This document shows positions 1 through 6,540 of a stretch of 41,410 nucleotides of DNA, one piece after another. A program made the translations under genes and the position numbers. Under the pieces are notes generated by a model that was not told the origin of the DNA, ran no database searches, and was given only the letters and a program-made list of their open reading frames with translations. Each line of letters starts with the position of its first letter. Position 1 is the first letter of the stretch. Source of the DNA: Nitrospiraceae bacterium (GTDB lineage Bacteria; Nitrospirota; Thermodesulfovibrionia; Thermodesulfovibrionales; Dissulfurispiraceae). Location of the stretch: positions 1 to 41,410 of the forward strand of contig JAAYUK010000216.1 in NCBI GenBank assembly GCA_012517735.1, written 5' to 3'.

Positions 1-2612
1 CCTTCCTCCGCCAGCAGAATCAGCAAGGCGAACGGCAGCAGCGCAAGCCATATCCAGCCGTCCACAGGAGCCGTGCCGAACAAGGCATTGCCCGGCCTGC
101 TGTAAATAATGAGGGCTGCCAGAAGAATCTCCATCGCTACACCGCTGAGGACAAGACGATTGGAAAAGATGCCGATCGAGAAAACGGATTCCCTGAATGA
201 GCGGCAGGCAAACACATTGCCGATCTGGGATATGATGACCGCTCCGAGACAGACTGTCGTCGCCTGAATATAAACCGCGCTGTCGGGCGGCAGCATCTCT
301 CCGTAATGCCATCCCGACATGTTCAGGAAAAAGAAAAAACCGAACAGACCTGCAAACGCCTCGATCGGACCCAAAAACAGATAGGCGCGCGCAAGCAGGC
401 CGGTGCTGAGGAGCCGTTCGTCCGGGTCTCTGGGCGGCTGCTTCATGACATCTGACGATGGGGCTTCAGCGCCCAGCGCAAGGGCCGGAAAGAGGTCTGT
501 GCCGAGGTCGATGGCCAGGATCTGGAGAATCGTCAGCGGCAGCGGAATACTGAAAAGCACATACGCAATATACGGAACGGCCTCCGGGATATTCGATGCA
601 AAAATATAGCTGATGAACTTCCGGATGTTTTCAAAGATCGCCCTGCCCTCTTCGACAGCATGCACGATGGACGCGAAATTGTCGTCCAGGAGGATCATGT
701 CAGCTGACTCTTTCGCCACGTCTGTTCCGGCGATGCCCATGGCTATGCCGATATCCGCCCGTCTGAGCGCTGGGGCGTCGTTGACGCCGTCGCCAGTAAC
801 GGCAACCCGTTCGCCCTCATCCTTCAGGACCGACACAATCCGCATCTTGTGACGGGGCGTCATTCGCGCAAACACGGCTGTGCCGGACTTTATACTGGTA
901 TACAGGTCACGGTCGTTCATGGCATCAAGCCCGTCAGCCTCAATAACCCGCGCTCCGCCGGTACTCAGGCCGATCTGGCGGGCGATTGCCGCCGCAGTGA
1001 GGCCGGCGTCTCCGGTAATCATGATGACTCTGATCCCGGCATCGCTGCATGTGGCAATCGCCTCTGCAACTTCAGGCCGCGGTGGGTCCTCCATACCGAT
1101 CAGTCCCGCACAGATCAGATCGGTTTCAAATTCTGCGGTATCCCCCGACTCAGGCTGGCTTCGGAACGCCAGGGCCATGACCCGCAGTCCTTCACCGGTC
1201 ATGCCGCGGTACGCCTGCATGAGCGCATTCCTGGCGGTATCGTCCATACGACGAACACCGTCCCGCGTTTCCAGCGCTCCGCATAAGGGGAGTATTTTCT
1301 CGACGGCGCCTTTGGTGAGAACCAGGGGGGCTCCGTCCACCATGGTCAGCGTGGTCATCATTTTCCGTTCCGGATCGAACGGAATTTCATTAAGACGTTC
1401 TGTTGTTTTGTCCGCAACGTGACGCCGTGCAGCCTTGAGAAGCGCAATCTCCGTTGGATCGCCGAGATACCGCCCCCGACCCGCAACAGCGTTGTTGCAG
1501 AAAGCGGCGACCGTCATGAACCGGCTGCCGGATTCCTCCTGGTATTCATCGATGCGCTGCACCCCGCGCCCGGCAGTCCATACGCTCCGGACTTCCATCG
1601 CGTTTTTGGTAAGCGTTCCGGTTTTGTCGGTACAGATATAGGTAACGGAGCCGAGGGTTTCGACAGCGGACAGCGTTTTGATCAAGGCATTGCGTTTCAC
1701 CATCCGCTGGCTGCCCATGGCGAGCGCGAGTGTGACGGTAGGGAGCAGTCCCTCCGGAACATTGGCGATGAGAATGCCGATCGCAAAGACAAAATTCTGC
1801 CAGAACCCTTTGCCGGCATACAAACCGATCGCAAAGAAGATGGTTCCGGTAACGAGGGCTACCGCCGCAACGATACGCGTCACCTTGACGATCTCTCTCT
1901 GAAGCGGGCTCAGCCCCGGATCGACGGTGCTCGTCAGATGTGCGATTTTCCCGAACTCGCTCGACATGCCGGTCGCAAAGACAACCGCCCTGCCGGTTCC
2001 GCTTACCACATGCGTTCCGGCAAAGACAATGTTGGGACTTTCCAGATAGTCGCCGGCGTATGGTTCAGCGGAACGGGTGCGTGCATCGGATTCGCCGGTA
2101 AGGGGCGCATTGTTCACGAGCATCCGGTTCGCATCAACCAGCCGGGCGTCGGCGGGAATCCGGTCGCCTTCGAGAAGGACCAGGATGTCTCCGGGAACAA
2201 CGTCACGGGCGGATATTTCACGTTGCTGCCCGTCACGGACGACTTTCACCCGAAAAGGCAGTTGTTTCTGCAATGCCTCGATCACCCGCTCCGCCCGGTA
2301 CTCCTGAACAAAGGTAAAAAACGCATTGATCACAACGACGGCGACGATCGCAATTCCAAGCGACAACATGCCCTCGCCGGGGCTGAAATATTCGGAAAGA
2401 AACGCCAGTCCTGCAGCGATCCAGAGAAGAATGGCAAGAAAGTGGGTGAACTGCGCCCCCAGTTTCAGAAGGAGCGATTTTTTCCGGATCTCGCGTATCG
2501 CATTGGGGCCATACTCTTTCAGGCGACGTCCTGCTTCCTCATCGCTCAGGCCATCGATGCCGGTCACAAGGCTCTGAAGGACTTCCTCTTTTGATTGGGT
2601 ATGAATTCTCAT
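1..2612 (-). CDS. Cation-transporting P-type (P2) ATPase, 3' end cut off by window
   Basis: Membrane ATPase that moves cations using a phospho-aspartate intermediate. The reading frame is open from the ATG at 2612 to the window edge (870 codons), so only a short C-terminal tail is missing. An N-terminal cation-ATPase domain comes first, then an actuator with TGES, PEGLLP in TM4 (about residue 285), the phosphorylation motif DKTGTLT with Asp329, KGA and MITGD in the nucleotide-binding region, and GDGVND near residue 608. TM5 reads SNIPE (Asn674, Glu677) and TM6 reads IDLGTD (Asp702, Asp706), the cation-ligand pattern of the Na,K-ATPase (P2C) branch rather than heavy-metal pumps. There is no clear ribosome binding site before the ATG. 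The gene lies 128 bp downstream of a universal stress protein on the same strand. The ion carried cannot be told from sequence; Na+, K+, H+ or Ca2+ are all possible. Confidence 0.93.
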   Translation of the reverse strand, partial: MRIHTQSKEEVLQSLVTGIDGLSDEEAGRRLKEYGPNAIREIRKKSLLLKLGAQFTHFLAILLWIAAGLAFLSEYFSPGEGMLSLGIAIVAVVVINAFFTFVQEYRAERVIEALQKQLPFRVKVVRDGQQREISARDVVPGDILVLLEGDRIPADARLVDANRMLVNNAPLTGESDARTRSAEPYAGDYLESPNIVFAGTHVVSGTGRAVVFATGMSSEFGKIAHLTSTVDPGLSPLQREIVKVTRIVAAVALVTGTIFFAIGLYAGKGFWQNFVFAIGILIANVPEGLLPTVTLALAMGSQRMVKRNALIKTLSAVETLGSVTYICTDKTGTLTKNAMEVRSVWTAGRGVQRIDEYQEESGSRFMTVAAFCNNAVAGRGRYLGDPTEIALLKAARRHVADKTTERLNEIPFDPERKMMTTLTMVDGAPLVLTKGAVEKILPLCGALETRDGVRRMDDTARNALMQAYRGMTGEGLRVMALAFRSQPESGDTAEFETDLICAGLIGMEDPPRPEVAEAIATCSDAGIRVIMITGDAGLTAAAIARQIGLSTGGARVIEADGLDAMNDRDLYTSIKSGTAVFARMTPRHKMRIVSVLKDEGERVAVTGDGVNDAPALRRADIGIAMGIAGTDVAKESADMILLDDNFASIVHAVEEGRAIFENIRKFISYIFASNIPEAVPYIAYVLFSIPLPLTILQILAIDLGTDLFPALALGAEAPSSDVMKQPPRDPDERLLSTGLLARAYLFLGPIEAFAGLFGFFFFLNMSGWHYGEMLPPDSAVYIQATTVCLGAVIISQIGNVFACRSFRESVFSIGIFSNRLVLSGVAMEILLAALIIYSRPGNALFGTAPVDGWIWLALLPFALLILLAEE

Positions 2613-2740
2613 TGAATTCGTGATGCGTGATCAGGAATGCGTACTAAGTAACAACACGAATGACGGTTCCTTCACTTCGACGGGAAATACATACCTTTGC
2701 CATTACGGGTCACCCATCCCTGTCTTTGGTTTTTTACGCA

Positions 2741-3598
2741 TTACCCATTACTCATCACAGTCTTTAGCCTGCCTGCCTTGAATATGATCAGGTTGCAGGG
2801 GGTTTCGCACAGCACATCTTCGACCGGATTGCCGAAGAGCATGCTTTTCAGAAGCCCCCGTTCGCTTGCCCCCATAATGATCAGGTCGTTCCGGCGGATC
2901 ATCGCCTCAACGGCTATCGAGCGGGAGACCCTGCCATGTCCGGTACGCTTCTCATGGCGGATGCCGTAGCGCCCCAACTGCCGTACAAACGATTCGATAT
3001 CGGCCGGAATCCGGCCTTCGCGCTGGAGCGGTGTGAGATGGAGTTCTCCGTGGAAAAACCGTGACACACTCCCGGCACTGTGAAAGAGTGTTACCGACGA
3101 TCCAAATGCCCCGGCAAGCCGCGATACGAAAAAAACCCGTTCGTCCGCATGCGTAATCTTTCCCCGTAGCGGCACCAGAATCCTTTTGGGCGCAATTCTG
3201 CCGGCATGAACGATTCTCACCATGGCGACAGCGCAGGGAAGTTTCAGCAGCAGTTGTCTGGAAAGCGTCTTTGCGAAATACCGCCTGCTTGCATCGTCCC
3301 TGCGGCTGGAGGTGAAGACGATATCGATCTTTTCGCGATTGACCACCTCGCCGATTTTTTTCAGGGGATCCCCCCTCTCGGTCAGTATTTCGACATCGAC
3401 CCCCCGCGATTCGGCATACAGAAACAGCCGTCTGAGTGCTGCCTCCGCACGGTTGAACGTCTCCACGGGAGAACCGGCCTGATAGACATGGAGCAGAGAG
3501 AGTGACGCATGACACGCCTGCGCAAAAGCGACGGCATAGCGCGCCGCGATCTCGGCGTTCGAGAATTCGTTGACGGCGGCAAGCACCCGCGTGTACAT
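2741..3598 (-). CDS. Universal stress protein, two tandem UspA domains
   Basis: A 285-residue cytoplasmic protein made of two UspA-like Rossmann domains, roughly residues 1-145 and 146-275. The first opens with MYTRVLAAVNEF and ends in a PCAVAMVRI strand. The second carries the family's ATP-binding signature, seen as IIMGASERG followed by GNPVEDVL and a final PCNLIIF strand. The first domain lacks a clean G-2x-G-9x-G(S/T) loop (it reads FTSSRRDD), so only the C-terminal domain is likely to bind ATP. The ATG at 3598 is preceded by a weak GGGA. It is the last gene before the P-type ATPase on the same strand; Usp proteins often sit beside ion pumps, so a stress-coupled role is a reasonable inference, not shown here. 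Confidence 0.88.
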   Translation of the reverse strand: MYTRVLAAVNEFSNAEIAARYAVAFAQACHASLSLLHVYQAGSPVETFNRAEAALRRLFLYAESRGVDVEILTERGDPLKKIGEVVNREKIDIVFTSSRRDDASRRYFAKTLSRQLLLKLPCAVAMVRIVHAGRIAPKRILVPLRGKITHADERVFFVSRLAGAFGSSVTLFHSAGSVSRFFHGELHLTPLQREGRIPADIESFVRQLGRYGIRHEKRTGHGRVSRSIAVEAMIRRNDLIIMGASERGLLKSMLFGNPVEDVLCETPCNLIIFKAGRLKTVMSNG

Positions 3599-3682
3599 AT
3601 CCCAATTATAGTGGATGTTCCAGCGTGAAGCTATGCCTGCGCAGGCAGGGGCGGCAACAGCGAAAAACGCCTTGAACGGAAA

Positions 3683-4783
3683 TCAGCCGAGCAGAACGAG
3701 GTTGTCGCGGTGAATTACTTCGTCGGAATACTTGAAGCCGAGCAGTGACTCGATGTCGGAGGTCTTTTTGCCTTTAATGCGGTCAATATCTTCGGCAGCA
3801 TAGTTGACGATGCCCTTTGCCACTTTCCTGCCGGCCTGATCAAGACACACGACCGCATCACCCGCACGAAAATGGCCTTTCACGCGGACGATTCCGGAAG
3901 GCAGCAGGCTTTTGCCGCCGTTTTTCAGCGCCTTTACGGCACCGTCGTCCAGCAGCATCTCTCCGGCGGACTTGACCGCATAGGCGATCCAGCCCTTGCG
4001 GGAGGAAATGCGATGCTCCTGCGGAAGAAAGGTGGTGCCGTGTTTTTTCCCCGCGAGCACAGCACTTGCGAGCCCGTACTTCCGTCCCGAAACGATATGC
4101 ACGCGTATGCCGTGCGCTGTCGCCCGCTTTGCCGCGAGGATCTTTGAGTACATGCCTCCCGTGCCGACAATGCTTCCGGCGCCGCCGGCGAGCTGCTCGA
4201 TATCAGGCGTGATTTCCTCGACAGTCGTGATGAGGCGCACCGATGGGTTTTTTTTCGGATCCTCGGGATAAAGGCCGTCAACATCGGAAAGAATGATCAG
4301 GCGGTCAGCTTCGATGAGACCGGCAACGAGCGCGGCCAGGCGGTCATTGTCGCCGAATTTGATCTCCTCAGTGGAGATGGTATCGTTTTCGTTGACAATC
4401 GGAACCACGCCAAACGACAGCAGCGCCTCCATCGTATTCTTCGAATTCAGGTAGGTTACGCGGTTGGAGAAAATGCCCTGCGTGAGCAGAATCTGGCCGA
4501 CCTTCCGGCCATGCCGGTTGAAGGACTTCCCGTATGAACGCATCAGGAGCGACTGGCCGACCGCCGCGCACGCCTGTTTCAGCTGAATATCGGTCGGCTT
4601 GCGGTCAAACCCAAGCTTGCCCATTCCGGCTGCAATGGCGCCGGACGAAACCAGCACCACCTCATGCCCTTCAGCAAAGAGCTCCGATATTTCCTTTGCG
4701 ATGGCCGCAACCCGCTTATGGTTCAGGCCGCCGTCCGAACGTGTCAGAATGTTGCTGCCGATCTTGATGACAATACGGCTCAT
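3683..4783 (-). CDS. proB: Glutamate 5-kinase with C-terminal PUA domain
   Basis: First enzyme of proline synthesis: phosphorylates the gamma-carboxylate of glutamate with ATP. The 366-residue length is usual for the two-domain form. The amino-acid kinase domain shows IVIKIGSN at the start, VVLVSSGAIAAGM at 43-54, the NENDTIS segment, ILSDVDGLY, and the GTGGMYSK loop. A PUA domain fills about residues 275-360, with SLLPSGI and FRAGDAV. The start codon overlaps the obgE stop in an ATGA, so the two are translationally coupled. The partner gene proA, which frequently follows proB, is not in the window; the next gene downstream is a universal stress protein. Confidence 0.96.
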   Translation of the reverse strand: MSRIVIKIGSNILTRSDGGLNHKRVAAIAKEISELFAEGHEVVLVSSGAIAAGMGKLGFDRKPTDIQLKQACAAVGQSLLMRSYGKSFNRHGRKVGQILLTQGIFSNRVTYLNSKNTMEALLSFGVVPIVNENDTISTEEIKFGDNDRLAALVAGLIEADRLIILSDVDGLYPEDPKKNPSVRLITTVEEITPDIEQLAGGAGSIVGTGGMYSKILAAKRATAHGIRVHIVSGRKYGLASAVLAGKKHGTTFLPQEHRISSRKGWIAYAVKSAGEMLLDDGAVKALKNGGKSLLPSGIVRVKGHFRAGDAVVCLDQAGRKVAKGIVNYAAEDIDRIKGKKTSDIESLLGFKYSDEVIHRDNLVLLG

Positions 4784-5790
4784 GCCTTCCGGGACTCCTC
4801 CACTCGCTGCGCGAGATAAGCGGCGAGCTCCTGCACGCCCTGACCGGTTGCCGCAGAAATCGCAAAAAACGGCAGGTTTCGCGCTTGGCAGTGCTGTTTC
4901 AACGCGGCAAGACGGCTGCCGTCGCCTGCAATATCCAGTTTTGTGGCAACCACGATCATCGGTTTTGCCGCCAGCTCAGGGTTATATAATACGAGCTCTT
5001 TATTGATCTTTTCAAACGTTTCTACCGGATCTTCCACAACCATCTCCGAAACATCCACCAGATGCAGGAGGAGATGGGTGCGCTCCACATGGCGGAGAAA
5101 CTGGAATCCGAGCCCGACGCCGCGATGGGCACCCTCGATCAGGCCCGGAATGTCCGCAACGACAAAGCTCTTGTAATCGCCCGTCTTGACAACTCCAAGG
5201 TTCGGCACCAGCGTCGTGAACGGATAATCCGCGATCTTGGGACGCGCGGCGGAAATAACCGATATGAGCGTCGACTTGCCCGCGTTCGGCATGCCGAGAA
5301 GTCCAACGTCGGCGAGCAGTTTCAGCTCGAAGATGACCCACCGCTCTTCACCCGGCTCGCCCGGCTGCGCAAAGCGCGGCACCTGCCGCGTGGAGGTCGC
5401 AAAATGCTGATTCCCGAGACCGCCCCGGCCGCCCTTTGCGACAATGACCTCAGCGCCGTCATGATCGAGGTCCGCAAGCACTTCTTCGGTCCCGGCATCC
5501 TTGACAATGGTGCCGACCGGCACCAGAATGATCTTGTCTTCGGCATCCCTGCCGCTCTTGTTGCTGCCCTTGCCGTGCTCGCCGCTGTCTGCCCGGTACT
5601 CGCGCCAGTACCGAAGATCGACCAGGGTATTCAGCTCGTGCGTTGCGCGGATGATGACATGGCCTCCACGACCGCCGTCACCGCCGTCCGGACCGCCTTT
5701 CGGGACATACTTCTCCCTGCGGAAACTGACACACCCGCGACCGCCGTCGCCCGACCTGACATAACTTTTTACATAGTCAACAAATTGCAT
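4780..5790 (-). CDS. obgE: Obg-family GTPase (ObgE/CgtA)
   Basis: Ribosome-associated GTPase acting in late 50S assembly and stress control. The glycine-rich Obg fold covers about residues 1-158 (GDGGRGCVSFRREKY, GGPDGGDGG). The G domain follows with G1 GMPNAGKST, switch and G3 DIPGLIEGA, G4 as TKLD (an accepted variant of NKxD) and G5 ISA. It is 336 residues and lacks the acidic C-terminal extension of E. coli ObgE. I placed the start at the ATG at 5790 because MQFVDYVKSYV lines up with the family N-terminus. A GTG at 5817 in the same frame would add nine residues and has the better Shine-Dalgarno (GAGGAAGG at 5825-5832), but lies inside a terminator-like hairpin. Order rplU-rpmA-obgE-proB is a common bacterial arrangement. 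Confidence 0.95.
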   Translation of the reverse strand: MQFVDYVKSYVRSGDGGRGCVSFRREKYVPKGGPDGGDGGRGGHVIIRATHELNTLVDLRYWREYRADSGEHGKGSNKSGRDAEDKIILVPVGTIVKDAGTEEVLADLDHDGAEVIVAKGGRGGLGNQHFATSTRQVPRFAQPGEPGEERWVIFELKLLADVGLLGMPNAGKSTLISVISAARPKIADYPFTTLVPNLGVVKTGDYKSFVVADIPGLIEGAHRGVGLGFQFLRHVERTHLLLHLVDVSEMVVEDPVETFEKINKELVLYNPELAAKPMIVVATKLDIAGDGSRLAALKQHCQARNLPFFAISAATGQGVQELAAYLAQRVEESRKA

Positions 5791-5828
5791 AAAAATAAAA
5801 AGGCAGCCCGGTTGCACCGGACTGCCTT
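5791..5828 (-). terminator. Intrinsic-terminator-like hairpin between rpmA and obgE
   Basis: On the minus strand GGCAGTCCGG (5826-5817), loop TGCAA, and CCGGGCTGCC (5811-5802) form a 10-bp stem with one G-U pair, followed by TTTTTATTTTT running straight into the ATG of obgE at 5790. This has the form of a rho-independent terminator after rpmA. The obgE GTG alternative start and its Shine-Dalgarno-like sequence lie in the 5' arm, so hairpin formation and initiation at that GTG would compete. Confidence 0.75.
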
Positions 5829-5856
5829 CCTCTCTGGTTCAGAGCGGTGCCGGAAA

Positions 5857-6123
5857 CTAGGCCGGTACCTGCACCGGATAGACGCTCACTTTCGTGCGGG
5901 TCTTGTCCTTGCGCTCGAATTTCACGATGCCGTCGATCAACGCAAAAAGCGTATAATCTTTCCCGCATCCGACGTTGTTGCCCGGATGCACCTTGGTGCC
6001 GCGCTGACGGATGAGGATGTTGCCGGCGGTAACAACCTGACCACCAAAGCGTTTTACGCCAAGACGTTTTGCCTTACTGTCACGACCGTTTTTTGAACTG
6101 CCAACGCCTTTTTTATGAGCCAT
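5857..6123 (-). CDS. rpmA: 50S ribosomal protein L27
   Basis: Large-subunit ribosomal protein whose N-terminal tail reaches toward the peptidyl transferase centre. The 88 residues match the family from [16 protein letters not shown] through [20 protein letters not shown] and HPGNNVG. The N-terminus starts directly with MAHKKG, so there is no sign of the cleaved N-terminal extension found in Firmicutes L27. It follows rplU by 2 bp on the same strand and is followed by a terminator-like hairpin, so rplU-rpmA is probably one transcription unit with variable readthrough to obgE. Confidence 0.98.
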   Translation of the reverse strand: MAHKKGVGSSKNGRDSKAKRLGVKRFGGQVVTAGNILIRQRGTKVHPGNNVGCGKDYTLFALIDGIVKFERKDKTRTKVSVYPVQVPA

Positions 6124-6125
6124 GG

Positions 6126-6440
6126 CTAGCCTCCGATAATTTCCTTGATTTTGAGCGTCGTCATCAGCTGACGATGTCCCTTCAGCTTTCTGATTGCCTT
6201 TTTCGGCGCAGGACCAAAGACCAGAATCTTGTCGTCCTTCTCCGTCTTCACGATCTCGGCCTTTACACGTGCACCCGCGACGTACGGACGGCCGACAACA
6301 ACCTTGCCGTTGTCCGACACGAGCAGAACCTTGTCGAGCACGATATCCGTATTTGCTTCACCTTCAACCTTCTGCACAGCGATTTCGTCGCCCGGGGCTA
6401 CCCGGATCTGTTCGCTGCCAGTCTGGATTATTGCGTACAT
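6126..6440 (-). CDS. rplU: 50S ribosomal protein L21
   Basis: Large-subunit 23S rRNA-binding protein, 104 residues. [14 protein letters not shown] at the N-terminus and [11 protein letters not shown] near the C-terminus are family signatures. The ATG at 6440 has a strong GGAGGTG six bases upstream, which rules out the longer reading frame extending to 6641. The basic stretch that in most L21 proteins reads like KYKRRKxYRRKxGHRQ is here [16 protein letters not shown], so part of the usual RNA-binding lysine/arginine run is replaced. First gene of rplU-rpmA. Confidence 0.97.
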   Translation of the reverse strand: MYAIIQTGSEQIRVAPGDEIAVQKVEGEANTDIVLDKVLLVSDNGKVVVGRPYVAGARVKAEIVKTEKDDKILVFGPAPKKAIRKLKGHRQLMTTLKIKEIIGG

Positions 6441-6471
6441 GAATTCACCTCCACACAAATTGACAGACTTG

Positions 6472-6502
6472 TATATAACCAGAAAAAGCCCGAAAAAGTC
6501 AA
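6472..6502 (-). promoter_or_regulatory. Putative sigma-70 promoter of rplU-rpmA
   Basis: On the minus strand TTGACT (6502-6497) is followed after 19 bp by TATATA (6477-6472). It lies 32 bp before the rplU ATG in the short gap after the upstream gene. The spacer is slightly long, so this is a moderate prediction. Confidence 0.45.
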
Positions 6503-6540
6503 TCATTCCCCGGAATTCTTCACCGGTTCCTGACAAAACC

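Noticed and set aside
1419-2594. A 391-codon plus-strand open frame.
   Set aside because: Antisense to the P-type ATPase, whose frame and motifs are continuous.
2604-2620. Two GAATTC sites flanking a short spacer near the ATPase start, considered as an operator palindrome.
   Set aside because: The arms are just six-base palindromes overlapping the start codon; no extended dyad and no known regulator match.
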